Positions 51,655 through 62,104 of a stretch of 64,000 bases of DNA are shown piece after piece (the stretch's first letter is position 1; each line of letters opens with the position of its first letter). The position numbers and the translations under genes are program-made. Origin of the DNA: Halichoerus grypus (lineage: Eukaryota; Chordata; Mammalia; Carnivora; Phocidae). The stretch spans positions 31,649,930 through 31,713,929 of the forward strand of contig NC_135726.1 in NCBI RefSeq assembly GCF_964656455.1, written 5' to 3'. The notes beneath the pieces were generated by a model that was not told the origin of the DNA, ran no database searches, and was given only the letters and a program-made list of their open reading frames with translations.

Positions 51655-52010
51655 GAAGCATTTATTGAACACTTACCATGTGCCACCCAGTGGTGAACAA
51701 GGGAGACAAGATATCTACTCTCATGGAACTGCCATGCTATTGGGGAAGATGAGTTCTAAACAAGGAAGCAAATAAATAAACAAAATCATTACAAGATTGT
51801 GGTAAGCGCCCAGAAAAAGAAAACCCAGGAGACATGAAAGAAGAAATGTGGAGCCCCGGGATGATCAGGAAGAGCCTCTCTAAGAAGGTAACTCTTATGC
51901 CGCAAACTGATGGCCAAGAAGGAGAAAACCAGACTGAAAATCGGGACAAGCGTGTTCTAGGCAGAGAGATCAGCAAGCATTGAGCGGAGGCTCAGAAGGG
52001 GGCCCGTGCT
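51655..52010 (-). repeat. L2 LINE, minus strand, abutting the microsatellite
   Basis: GCATTTATTGAACACTTACC, ATGTGCCACCCAGTGGTGAA, CTCATGGAACTGCCATGC, and AGGAAGAGCCTCTCTAAGAA. The reversed L2 tail begins exactly where the CATC array ends. Confidence 0.85.
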
Positions 52011-52054
52011 TGGCGGGTGTGAGGGGCAGGAAGGAGGCCAGTGCTGCGGGGGCA

Positions 52055-52260
52055 GAGTGAAATTTGCAAAAACCACTTGTTCAAATGAAACATTGCACAG
52101 AGCCTAACATGAAATAAACCAAAGCACAAGGATTCAGATAAAGTCACTTTAAAACCATTGATAGGATCCGGGGGCTGGCTGCCGTGCAGATCTCTCCTGC
52201 AGCATTTAGCATTTGTTAGAAAGCTTTGGTGATGCTAAATCATTGCCTCCAACACCAGCC
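52055..52260. other. Unique block, candidate conserved non-coding DNA
   Basis: TGAAATAAACCAAAGCAC, TAAAGTCACTTTAAAACC, and TGGTGATGCTAAATCATTGC in a repeat-free stretch. Confidence 0.3.
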
Positions 52261-52479
52261 GAGTTCACAGGCACTAAGCGCTAACCAAGTACACAGGTCT
52301 CGAGGGAGTGGGTGTTGAGCCAGGCGGGGCTTTCTTTGGGGACACATCTTCCTGAACAAAAAGGCTGCACGTGTGCCCAAGGACTGATACCCTGGCGGCC
52401 AAATCACACTGTGGTTTCCCCTCCTGGCTGCTGCCGGCTTATCCCAGCTGCTTCTTGCCGAGCCTCGCACAGGACATAT

Positions 52480-52750
52480 TTCAGACCAGGAGACTTTGAA
52501 GTATGTGTTCTCTTAAGGCTTAACAATGTCAAGCTTCATAACCCAAGCACTGGCTTGCTAGCTTCCTACTTTAAATTGCTCATAATTTGAAACATGCAAA
52601 CATTTCCACTTTATCAAGCAGGGCTACTAAACATATTATTGCTGGAACCTGCATGTTTTATGGTCTCCATACAGCCAGGGAGCTGAGTTTTATTAAAATA
52701 GACTGTTAAGAGGCTCAACTCATTATGGAATCTTCCAGGCCCCAGAATGA
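52480..52750. other. Unique block, candidate conserved non-coding DNA
   Basis: ACTTTAAATTGCTCATAATT, CTAAACATATTATTGCTGG, and TTTTATTAAAATAGACTG. AT-rich and repeat-free; inference only. Confidence 0.32.
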
Positions 52751-52803
52751 AAGGTTTTGTTTACTAAGGGCAGGGGGAAAAGGGCTGGGAAGAGGGTGGG
52801 GAT

Positions 52804-52865
52804 GAGTGTGTGTGCGTATGTGTGTGGGTGGGTGGGTGGGTGTGGGTACGTGCATGTGCCTGTGT
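52804..52865. repeat. GT/GGGT-rich microsatellite
   Basis: GTGTGTGTGCG, then GGTGGGTGGGTGGGTG and GTGCATGTGCCTGTGTG. Confidence 0.9.
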
Positions 52866-53249
52866 GCCGTGAAGGGAGAGGTGGGGAAAAGGCAGAGACC
52901 ACCAACAGTCTCGGCCCTGCCCCTCCGTGCTCCCCCTGCCCCGCTTCTGTGTCAGCCACCGGCCCGAGGCCCAGCATGTTCGTGGGGCTCTGAATCCATT
53001 ACTTAAGGCAGAGTCGGGTCTGGCGGCAAAAACAACTGGAATTTAGCGAAGAAGAGTGATTCTTCCCTTGGAAAAAAAAAAGGCTCAGGGCCTCCTCCAC
53101 TGAGGGCAAGCACACCTAGAATGTTACAATGAGATCTGACAAACATACAGCACGCACAAAGGTTTTTAAGTGGATGCTGATGATGTGAAGAGAGGCCTGG
53201 CTACATCTGTCCTTTCAGGGTGCTCCTGGGCTGGGGACAGTATTTAATG

Positions 53250-53620
53250 ATATGAAGGGGAAGACCATGTAATACAATCATTCCCGTGTATTCGGGTGGC
53301 CTTCTTTGCCTGCCTGCCATACCTTGTTCCGCTGGTTCCCATCCTGGCCTTGGAGACAGGAGAGGTCCTGAGGCCACCTGGGGAGGTGGAGAGGGACCTG
53401 GCTGTCCTCCCAGCCCCGTGGAGTCTGCAGATAGACTCCAGCCCCAGGCCCCACTGGCAGCAATTACACGAGACACCCCAAGTGAGACCGGCAGGTGAAC
53501 TGCCCCGCTGAACCCTGTCAACCCACAGACCCACGAAAGGCAATAAATGGTTGTTGCCGTGTCGAGCCTCTAAGGTTTGTGTTGGGTGGTTATGTAACAG
53601 TAACCAGCGGGAACCCCTTC
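53250..53620 (+). mobile_element. ERVL-type LTR relic, plus strand
   Basis: The end AATAAATGGTTGTTGCCGTG, then GCCTCTAAGGTTTGTGTTG and GTAACAGTAACCAGC matches the type of the LTR at 29500. The 5' part is strongly diverged. Several overlapping frames (up to 151 residues) across it are not genes. Confidence 0.6.
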
Positions 53621-53699
53621 CTCGAACTCTGGGGGGACTTGGGGAAAAGCAGCAGTTCTCCAAGGGCAGACAAAGATGTCTTCCAGCCATGCTGATCAT

Positions 53700-53890
53700 A
53701 ACGATGGCGATAATAGTAAGGACACCTGCTCTTTATGGAATGTTCCACGTGCTGGGCACCCCTGCTGCATGTTTTATGTGCTTTTAAATGTCGCCCGAGG
53801 TACATTCAATTATTGCCCCCACTTCGAAGATGAGGACACTGAGGCTCAGAGTCCAGTGCTGGGGCCCTAGCCTGCACTAACACCACAGTC
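53700..53890 (-). repeat. MIR SINE, minus strand
   Basis: ACGTGCTGGGCACCCCTGC, TATTGCCCCCACTTCGAAG, and GAGGACACTGAGGCTCAGAG. Confidence 0.7.
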
Positions 53891-54209
53891 CCCTCCCGCC
53901 GCCGCCGCTCCCCCCACTCGGCACCCTGCATGCAGTAAGCGCTCAGTACATGAGCCACCGTGCGTCCCGCATTTACTAAGTTAGCACCTGCTTGCCAGGA
54001 ACTGTGCTGGATTCTAGGAATGTCCCCAGAGCTTGGCGTGGAGCCACCGTCCTCCCTCAAGCAGAGGCATCTGCCGTCCTGGTCCCTGGAGTCGCCAGCA
54101 CTCCCCTGTAATCCCCGCTTTGCCGTACCTGACACAGCGGCCGAGCCTGCATAAGCAACCAGTGTTCACAAAAGGGGTTTATGACATCATCGTGCGTCAA
54201 CAAACAAGG

Positions 54210-54242
54210 GGTGGCGGGTGGATGGATGGACAATGGATGGAT
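54210..54242. repeat. GGAT short tandem repeat
   Basis: GGATGGATGGA, then CAATGGATGGATG. Confidence 0.85.
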
Positions 54243-54379
54243 GTGTAAACAAACAAATCACATTCTGATGCACACATATTTTAAGAGGCCCTCTCCGGAA
54301 GTATCTCTTGTAGCGGTTTTAATTTTATAGGAAGGTGTCGTTCTTCCCAATCTGTGATTTCTTTTTTTTTTTTAGGTGG

Positions 54380-54960
54380 CCTGGGTGCAAGGCAAAGGGG
54401 GTTGGCGAGTAAGATCTGGCGATGAAGGAGGTCGGAAAGGTGTTAACAAGCTATAAATGACCTTCCCAGCCTATTCAGGCATAAGTAATGTCCCCAAATT
54501 GCCTACAGTCAAAACTGCCAATTCTGAGCTGATTGCGATGAATCAGGCCTCCCCCTCTACGCCATAATGTGATCAATTTCTCATTTCGCTGAATAAATAA
54601 GCTGAAAGATGGGGAACTGTCTCTGACCCACCGTTAACCTTCTGCCTCATTATTCATATCAGACCTATGACATGCAGGTACGAAATCCCTGGTTCAATTT
54701 TAGCTAATTATTTGTTAGGACTGAAGGCTCCGTGAAGTGTTACTGATGGTACAAGCGCCCAGGGACCTCCGGGCGGAGAAAATCAGACTGAGAAAGCCTT
54801 TGTCTAGAAGAAGAGATAGCCGGGAGCATCCGCCTTCCCCCCCGCCCCCTCTGCCCCAGCCATAAGCTTATGGTTGGCACGTTCATGTGCTTGTCCATGT
54901 GTATTTGCCTCTGAGTGAGCTGCCCTGGTAATTTATGACATCTTTGACTATTGTGAACTT
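54380..54960. other. Unique block, best candidate developmental enhancer
   Basis: About 580 bases free of transposons, with dense transcription-factor-like words. TAGCTAATTA lies at 54701-54710, ATTATTCATAT at 54649-54659, and a 6-bp inverted repeat CTGATT/AATCAG at 54529-54546 around GCGATG. The composition resembles deeply conserved enhancers, but no alignment was possible. Regulatory role is inferred. Confidence 0.4.
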
Positions 54961-55659
54961 ATATCTTTTTAATCATACTCTGCGAAGATCGCCCTCACAA
55001 ATCAGTTCTTTTATTGGGAAGAAATCCCATCATAGGTTTTCCCCTCCCCCTCCCCCACACGGCATCACCCTGATGGGGATGGTGAGGGACCAGAGCTTTG
55101 GGAAATATTAAAATTTTTTGTTTCATTGGCTGGCCGTCTCTGGAGAGATTTCTGGGACAGCTGCAGAAGTAGGTTTGTGTGTGTCGGGAAGGAGGAAGCC
55201 CCAGTGGGGGGATTTGGCAGGTGCTGTCAGCAGAGACGGTGGGGGCTGTTGGCCTGGTCCCAGGGGCCATGTGGCTCCCCTGGGGGAGGACACCGGTGGT
55301 GGCTCCCCTAGGAGGGGCCCATTGGCTCAGCCTGGAATGGTGATTGCCCCAGGGGGGCCCCCCGACATGGAAGGTCTGTGACTGGTTGCCCTGGCCCGGA
55401 GTCCATCTGCAAATGAGCCTGGGTCACTTCCAAGGACTCTCCCAAGACTAGAGCACAAGGTGCTTTTGGTGCATTTGTGTTTCCTTAAGAGAACAAAAGC
55501 CTTCACTGCACCCTAGCTATCTTGTTGCCTTTATAAACATCTGGTCCTTTGTATTTTCAGAGTTCCTGAGAATTTCCCCAAAGCATGCTCACCTCAGACT
55601 TATTGAATCGGCTTGTCCATCCTTTTCACACAACATCCAGTTTTTGGACGTGGCTCATG
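54961..55659. other. Unique sequence
   Basis: GC-rich at 55120-55390, with no repeat or gene recognised. The 91- and 87-residue frames lack domains. Confidence 0.4.
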
Positions 55660-56060
55660 CTCTCGAAGGTGCAGTAAAGGAGAAGTAGCATATCAGGTAT
55701 AGTCTTGTCCTCGTGGAGCTTCCGGTCTAACGGAGACAGACGCTGTTTAAGATGCCATCGTGATGAGGGATGAGGCAAGGGAAATTCATGGGTGTGGAGC
55801 ACAGAGGAGGTGGTGGATTTGGGGGGCCAGAGAGGCCTCCTGGAGGTAACGCTGGGGGAGGGAACCCTAGTGGTAACAGGGACGAGGTAGAAGGGAGGGG
55901 AGGATGGTGGGGAAGGGAAATGTCCCACTAGAAGAAGCAGCACGCCAGGTATCTTGAGGGTAAGAGGGAGCATGGCAGGCTGGACAATGGTTTGATTACA
56001 AAGAGGTGCAAGAAACAGCCAAAGTAGACCAAGTCATGAAAGGCCTCATTTGTCTACTTC
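55660..56060 (-). repeat. L2 LINE, minus strand
   Basis: CTTGTCCTCGTGGAGCTTCC, GGTCTAACGGAGACAGACG, and CCAGAGAGGCCTCCTGGAGG, then AGTCATGAAAGGCCTCATTT. The reversed L2 landmarks are in order; a 115-residue frame across them is spurious. Confidence 0.75.
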
Positions 56061-56294
56061 TGGATGTAAATGTTCCAGTTTGAGGGAAGAGGGGAAAGTG
56101 GGCTCCATGCGTAATTATTCTAGATCTTAAGAGCGGAGGATAACAGTCTTCAATCAGGACTGCGTCAGACAAACCTGTGTGTAGGCTTACCCTATTTGAA
56201 AGTCAAGTACAGGAACTGGGATTTCTTGGATTTTACCCCAGATCCCTTGAAAGTAAATGACAAGATCAACTTTGCATCTTAGGAAGATCTCTGG

Positions 56295-56513
56295 GGGTAC
56301 CTGGGTGGCTCAGTCCGTTAAGCGTCTGCTTTCGGCTCAGGTCATGACCCCAGGGTCCTGAGATCGAGTCCTGCATTGGGCTCCCTGCTCAGCAGAGAGC
56401 CTGCTTCTCCCTCTCCCTCTGCCCCTCCCCCTGCTTGTGCTCTCTCTCTCTCTCGCTCGCTCACTCCCTCTCTCAAATAAATAAATAAAATCTTAAAAAA
56501 AAAAAAAGAAAAA
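56295..56513 (+). mobile_element. CAN SINE, plus strand, young-looking
   Basis: Perfect 14-bp duplication AGGAAGATCTCTGG at 56281-56294 and 56514-56527. It runs from GGGTACCTGGGTGGCTCAG to CAAATAAATAAATAAAATC and an A13 tail with a G. Confidence 0.97.
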
Positions 56514-56894
56514 AGGAAGATCTCTGGCTGCCTTGTGGTTGATGGTTTGGAAGAGGAAGCAACTAAATGGAAAAAGGCAGGAAGAACCCATGCCTTCCGT
56601 GAGGCGAGCTGCACAGACCAGGTGGAATTATCTCCATCCTGCAAAGACAGACTCAGAGACAAAGGGCCTTGGCAGCCATTAGCGATCATTAGGTGACCGG
56701 CCTCATCCAATCAATGAAAGAGAGTCCCATCATGGGCCCTGTGTTGCTGTTTTCCACCACTGGAAACCCATTTTCTGTGGGAGAGGTGGGTACAGCCCCC
56801 AACCTAATGTCCACTATGGAAAGCCCACGGAAACAATCAGAGAGGATTTTGGTTGTTTTTCTTTCTGCCTGACCTCAGATATCCTTTATGATAT

Positions 56895-57015
56895 GCTAGA
56901 GCCACTAGAATGTGAGCTTCCAGAGGGCAGGACCTCTGTCTCCTTCGCCCCCTGTATTTCCAGTGCTTTGCATACAGTCGGTGTTTAATAACAGTATGGA
57001 ATGAATAAATCAATG
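56895..57015 (+). repeat. L2 LINE 3' end, plus strand
   Basis: GCCACTAGAATGTGAGCTTC, CAGAGGGCAGGACCTCTGTC, and GTGTTTAATAACAGTATGG with an AATGAATAAAT end. Confidence 0.88.
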
Positions 57016-57194
57016 TTGTAGTCACAGCTCCTGTGGAGGATTCTCATCTCTGAGGCCAAGAAAGGACCAGGCTCAGGGCACAGCCCAGGAGAGATTTCTT
57101 TGGGTGATGAATGACGGAGTGACTTGAGTGAGCAGCCCATTGAACCTCCCCTGGGGTCCCAGCCAGAAAGAACTGTGGCCCCATGGGGAGTCAT

Positions 57195-57430
57195 AACATT
57201 ATCATTATCATTTCTCAATGGCTTATTATGTGCCAGGCACCGTCTCACGTTTTCACATTTCTTATCTCATTGAATCCTCACAAACCTGCATTAATCAGTA
57301 CTGCTATTGTCCCCATTTAACATATGAGAACACTGAGACCCAGAGAGGTTACTACCCAGCTCCAGAGGATACAGCAAGGGCGCCAGCAGTCAGGGTTACA
57401 ATCCAGCCCACTTGTCTCCCCGGGGAGCCA
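57195..57430 (-). repeat. MIR SINE, minus strand
   Basis: Near full length: TTATTATGTGCCAGGCACCG, CTATTGTCCCCATTTAACAT and GAACACTGAGACCCAGAGAG. Confidence 0.88.
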
Positions 57431-57721
57431 GGATCGATGCAGGAATTCAAACCCTGGCTGATGGTAGGTCACATCTGGTAAGTGCGCACAGTCGGGGAGG
57501 GCCTTTGTGGATATCTGTCTGCAAAGGAGTGGGAGAAGGTGAAATTCTCACCCTGGGATTCATGGGTCTGATGGGGGAAACATAGCCCATGTCCCCTAAT
57601 ACTTTGGAAGATTCCAGCTGAGAAAATGAAAGCATCTCCACCTCTGTGTTGCTAACTGTAGAATAAAAGCACGCTCTCTCAGGATAGAATACAAAAATAC
57701 GAATGAGTTTAGACTTCCTTC

Positions 57722-57905
57722 CTTTGTTTGTTCATTCATTCGTTCAGCTATTTTCTTGAGTTCTTGCTCTGTGCCAGGCACTGTTTTAGGGGCTGGGTTC
57801 CAGTATGGCACTGGGCAGATAGGACCCCGGCCATCCCCGGAATGTACCATCTCATGGGAGAGGTATTAACAACACAGGAGGACAAACGTGGTGCCAGGGA
57901 CAATC
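57722..57905 (-). repeat. L2 LINE 3' end, minus strand
   Basis: TTGTTCATTCATTCGTTCAG, GTGCCAGGCACTGTTTTAGG, and CCATCTCATGGGAGAGG. Confidence 0.85.
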
Positions 57906-59444
57906 AGGAGCTGAGAGAGCAAAGAACAAGGGTGCTGGGGCCCCTCTAGGGAGGCCCACCCCTCCCCAGGACCACAGGAAGAGCAGAAGAGGCCAGGTAA
58001 AGGTATTGGAGGAAGGGAAGAGAAAGCTACAACCTTTGCTTTCAGGGACCCAATTCATGTGCCCAAGCGGGGAGGGGTGCAGGTGGAGGAAGTGGGTCTC
58101 TAATTCGAGGAGGGAAGCAGAGCCTATGCTCAGACTTAAGAAGGAAATCTTGTCCACAGGCACCCAGCCAGGGCTGGGAGTGGCGCCGAAATCCTGCTCA
58201 CCCACCCGCTGCCAACTGCATCCTCAGGAGCCACACCCACTAGAGCGGACATCACACCCAGGGCCCAGTGGGCCAGCAGCGACCCTCCTTTAGGTCGTGG
58301 CTTGAGCTCTGGAGGGCCAAAACAAATATTCTCCTCTCTGAGCTTGATGTGACTCCATGGTGGGGACAATTCATGGTCAAGTGGCTGATCTCGGGAGCTT
58401 GAGGCTCAAGGGCCAAGCAGCCTTCCATCCTCAAACCAGTGTGGGGTGGGAAACAGCCTCCCAACCTGGTTGTGGGGAGGATGAGCCAAAGGCCATTTCT
58501 CCCTGCCATCTTCAAGGTCCCTTTTTGGAAAGTTACCTTCATATGTGTTTCAAATTCAACGTAAACTCCACTTTAAAATTTTTCTTGCTTTTTCCATTTC
58601 TTAGGATTCTTCCAAAAATCCGTGACAAATATTCGCTAATGGGCTTGCACTGTTGTGGGTCAGGGTCCTGCACCTGAGTGGTCTGGGCCAAACCTGGGTC
58701 CTCCCAGGGCTGAGCCCCTGGCTTGGATGGGAAACGAGCCATGATGAAGTTCATGTAAAGAAAAATGAAGACCTCCCCCCACCCCACCCCTAATTCAGCA
58801 CCCCACCGTCTGCTCTGACCCTGAGCCAGGGATCGGTGACCAGTATCTCAAGGGCTGTTTTCCATGACAACTTGCATGCCTGAGCTCATTCATCAATTTC
58901 TATGCAACAAAATCAGTTTGTGGAAAACTCGCATGAGTTCCTGAATCCGGGGGCGAAGGGGAGGACACGGTGAGATACAAGACAGACTTTTCCTGTGATG
59001 GTAGGAATATTTCCAGCTCCCCCCCAGGCCTCCCTTCTGATCCCCAGCCATAGTCTCACTTTTTCCATGGCCTTATCAATTGCTGATAGGCGGGGATGAA
59101 TCCAGCATTCGAGGGAAAAGGAGGCCCTGGGAAAGGCAAAGCCTGCCAGGTCCTACCACCACGCATATGTGCGGCCCCACATGGGCTCAGACCCAGACTC
59201 AAAGCGTGACGTCATCCAGCTCGGTCACATCTCCTCTTTCCCCTGTGCGTGTTGGCTCTGGAATAGGGAGGAAGCCGAACTGGACAGGAAGTCATCAGTG
59301 ATAGAAGGCAAGGGATACTCTGACTAATCCCAGCTTTGGCCTCCGATACGGAAGAGGAAGATGAGACTTCCTGAGGGGATCTATCCGTAGCCTTTGGGTG
59401 TAGCTGTTAGTTATTAGTTCTGTTCAGCAAGTACTTCTGGTCTT
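57906..59444. other. Unique sequence, GC-rich
   Basis: The longest unassigned stretch in the window. No repeat is recognised, and no exon can be supported; frames up to 117 residues occur on both strands. C-rich runs at 58777-58792 are the only low-complexity feature. Confidence 0.45.
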
Positions 59445-59800
59445 CTTCCAGCCTGGGCTCCAGGTAGGATTTGACTTCCCGACCCACTCTACGGGTGAGT
59501 AGGCCCATGTGACCAACGCTAGCCAATGAGCTGCTAGTGGAAGTGACCCGCATCACTGCTTGGCTAAGCCCGTAAGTGCCAGTGGGTTATCTCTTTTCTT
59601 TCTGGTTCGGTGATTGGCAGTGCTTGAGATGGTGGAAGCCCTGATTGTTTGAGGGCCTGAGTGGACTGACTACAGGGTGAATAGAGCCCTTCCACCATGA
59701 TGGACGTGTAGCATGTGCAAGAAACCAGCATGTGCTGATTTATGTTTCTGAAAGTTGGTGCTCCTTGTTACTGCCACATAACCTAGCCTAGACTGATGGA
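59445..59800 (+). mobile_element. ERVL-class LTR relic, plus strand
   Basis: CTAGCCAATGAGCTGCTAGT, GTGGAAGCCCTGATTGTTTG, and GCTCCTTGTTACTGCCACA then TAACCTAGCCTAGACTGATG. Same family as 15540-15935. Confidence 0.6.
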
Positions 59801-59920
59801 CACAATGGTGTGGAATGATAGGCGAGATGGAGGAGAGGAAGCTCTGGCTTAAGTCACAAGACTCCCAGTTTAGTGTTTATCTCTTCTTAGCTCTTCTCAG
59901 TAATATTACTAAAAACTGAT

Positions 59921-60080
59921 GGGGCACCTGGGTGGCTCAGTCGGTTAAGCTCCCGACTCTTGGTTTCAGCTCAGGTCATGATCTCAGGGTTGTGAGATTG
60001 AGCCCTGCGTCAGGCTCCATGCTCAGTGTGAAGTCTGCTTGAGATTCTCTGTCTCTCTCTCCCTCTGCCTCTCCCCCTCA
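59921..60080 (+). mobile_element. CAN SINE, plus arm of an inverted pair, no A-tail
   Basis: GGGGCACCTGGGTGGCTCAG, then CTCTTGGTTTCAGCTCAGG and GCTTGAGATTCTCTGTC. It ends in CT-rich DNA without the AATAAA/A-tail, directly against an inverted copy. Confidence 0.95.
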
Positions 60081-60081
60081 T

Positions 60082-60216
60082 GCGTGAGAGAATCCCAAGC
60101 AGACTCTGCACTGAGCATGGAGCCCAAATCAGGGCTCAATCCCACGACCCTGAGATCATGACCCCAGCCAAAACCAAGAGTTGGACGCTCAACTGACTGA
60201 GCCACCCAGGGGCCCC
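60082..60216 (-). mobile_element. CAN SINE, minus arm of an inverted pair, no poly-T
   Basis: GCGTGAGAGAATCCCAAGC through GACTGAGCCACCCAGGGGCC. Its reverse complement closely matches the plus arm, giving two arms of about 130 bp separated by about 30 bases. Confidence 0.95.
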
Positions 60217-60716
60217 ACAGTAGAAATTATTCATATCTTATACGTTATCTCATTGAACTTTTCAGGATTTCTCCCATCTAGAAAGTGGGAATCATAATCA
60301 TAATCTCAAAGGAGCCGAGGAAGTGGAAATGCTTTCAGAGTATCAATGGCTGGACGGTAGAGTGTGTAGTAACCCTCCAAGGACACTGCCCGCCGAAGGG
60401 CTTCCTGATCACACCTTCCCCAAGCGTGTGCATTTGGAAGGTTTAGTTCTAGTGGGGCTCTTGAGGATGACGGGTCTTATGGGGCGGCAGGAGATGGCAC
60501 AGCCAGGTGGACATGGCAGTGCCCAGCTGAGCCCAGTTGGAAAAGGAGAGCTAGGGTGCAGAATTATTCAGCCAGACCCAGGTTGAAGCCGTTTTCATCT
60601 CTCAGAAGCCATGGGCCCCTTAATCTATTTGTCTTTTCAGCACTTCAGGTTTATCTTTTGTAACATGGGGACATTACTAGATTTCTTATTGGATTGCTGT
60701 AAGGATTCAATGAAAA
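60217..60716. other. Unique sequence
   Basis: Nothing recognised apart from a possible diverged MIR-like stretch near 60640-60710. Confidence 0.4.
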
Positions 60717-60775
60717 CATATATATATTATATATAGATGTATATATATATATAATATATATAAATATATATGTGT
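60717..60775. repeat. TA-rich microsatellite with dyad symmetry
   Basis: ATATATATTATATATAG and GTATATATATATATAATA words; the outer ends ACATATATATATTA and AAATATATATGTG are partly complementary. Confidence 0.9.
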
Positions 60776-60788
60776 AAAGAACATAGAG

Positions 60789-61059
60789 CAGCACTGTCCA
60801 GTTTTGTAGCCACTGGACACAGGTGGTTATGAAGCACTTGAAATGTGGCCAATCCAACTTGAAGTGTGTTGTATGTATATAATACACACTAAATTTCAAA
60901 GATTGAGTATGAACAAAAGGATGTAAAATATCTCATCAATACTTTGATTGATATTGAAATGATAATATTGTTAAAATGATAATCTTTTAGATATACTGAG
61001 TTAAGTAAGATATGTTATTAAAAGTCATTTCACCTGTTTCTTTTTACTGTTTCTCTTTT
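60789..61059 (+). mobile_element. hAT-Charlie (MER1-group-like) element, first part
   Basis: CAGCACTGTCCAGTTTTGTA, GAAGCACTTGAAATGTGGCC, and AAAGTCATTTCACCTGTTTC. It continues after the SINE at 61192 and lacks transposase. Confidence 0.75.
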
Positions 61060-61191
61060 TTTGATCAGTTCCCTTTCTTTTTTTGAAAGTTTATTTATTT
61101 ATTTTTTTAAGTAATCTCTTCCCCAACTGGCCTCACGACCCTGAGAGATCAAGAGTTGCATGCTCTTCCAACTGAGCCAGCTGGGTACCCC
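61060..61191 (-). mobile_element. Older short CAN SINE, minus strand, in hAT element
   Basis: TTTTTTTAAGTAATCTCTTC, GATCAAGAGTTGCATGC, GAGCCAGCTGGGTACCCC. TTTACTGTTTCTCTTTT at 61043-61059 and TTTACTCTTTCTTTT at 61192-61206 form the diverged duplication. Confidence 0.85.
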
Positions 61192-61274
61192 TTTACTCTT
61201 TCTTTTGTGGCTACTAGAAAATTTAGAATTACATTTACGGTTCATACTTGAGAGTGCACGATATTGGTCTAGAA
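61192..61274 (+). mobile_element. hAT-Charlie element, second part
   Basis: TTTTGTGGCTACTAGAAAAT, then TTAGAATTACATTTACGG and GATATTGGTCTAG continue the element begun at 60789. Confidence 0.7.
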
Positions 61275-61315
61275 CGATGCCCGGCCCACAGTACGTACTC
61301 AATAAAAGTTGAATA
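61275..61315 (+). repeat. L2 LINE terminus, plus strand
   Basis: ATGCCCGGCCCACAGTACGT, then ACTCAATAAAAGTTGAAT, the extreme L2 3' end only. Confidence 0.6.
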
Positions 61316-61494
61316 GAGGCAGGCAGGGTGCCAGGGGCTTATAGGAGAGAATTCTGGGGTTGTCCCAGGGCACAGCACTAAGGTGGAAAAGAAAGCATCT
61401 TCCTGCAGGCAAAATTGTCTTCATGGTTTCAGTAGGAAAGAGGGAATGTTTCTCGTTCTGATCGTGGTAGAGATGAGGGACCATACACTTTCTG

Positions 61495-61710
61495 TTTTAT
61501 CTCCTGTCCCCACACTCCCTCCCCTGATTATGCTCCTCAGGCCACAGAGGTGATCTTTTCTGTGACCTTGTTTTTCCCCCGCACTAAAATGCCAGCTCCC
61601 CGAGAGCAAGCCCCGTATCTGTTGTGGTCACTCCTTTATCCCTGGCATCCCTGGCCTGAGGCCTGACTCAAATGAAGTACTCAATAAACGTTTGTGCAAA
61701 GAATAAATTA
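61495..61710 (+). repeat. L2 LINE 3' region, plus strand
   Basis: CCCCGCACTAAAATGCCAGC, CCGAGAGCAAGCCCCGTATC, and ACTCAATAAACGTTTGTGC. Confidence 0.85.
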
Positions 61711-61774
61711 TTTCCCCCAGAGGATCTTAAAACATCTGGACATGTATTGCTTTTTGTTTACTCCCCAAATTTTA

Positions 61775-61961
61775 TTTTTAAATTTTTATTTATTTTTTTA
61801 AAGATTTTATTTATTTATTTGAGAAAGAGAGCACAAGCAGAGGGAAGAGGCAGAGGGAGAGGGAGAAACAGGAGCTTGCTGTAGGACTCGATCCCAGGAC
61901 TCTGGGATCACGACCTGAGCCGAAGGCAGACGCTCAACCAACTGAGCCACCCAGGCGCTCC
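61775..61961 (-). mobile_element. CAN SINE, minus strand
   Basis: Head GAGCCACCCAGGCGCTCC. TACTCCCCAAATTTTA (61759-61774) and CTACCCCTCAAATTTTA (from 61961) form an imperfect duplication. It has a short deletion near GGAGCTTGCTG. Confidence 0.94.
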
Positions 61962-61999
61962 TACCCCTCAAATTTTAATATGTGAGTGGTGTTTTAGAG

Positions 62000-62104
62000 G
62001 AGCAAGAGGTTAGGGTTCCAGCTATGTATGCTCAGGCAGGAATACAACCTCTTAAGCCTCAGTGTCTCCATCTGTCAAATGGGACTATTCCTACCTCTCT
62101 TCAT
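62000..62104 (+). repeat. MIR SINE fragment, plus strand
   Basis: TTAGGGTTCCAGCTATGTAT, AAGCCTCAGTGTCTCCATCT, and GTCAAATGGGACTATTCC, then cut by the L1. Confidence 0.75.

Noticed and set aside
51277..51696. 139-residue open frame rich in His, Pro and Ser, and a Trp/Gly/Asp frame on the other strand
   Set aside because: Both are translations of the CATC/CACC microsatellite, which has no stop codon in those phases.
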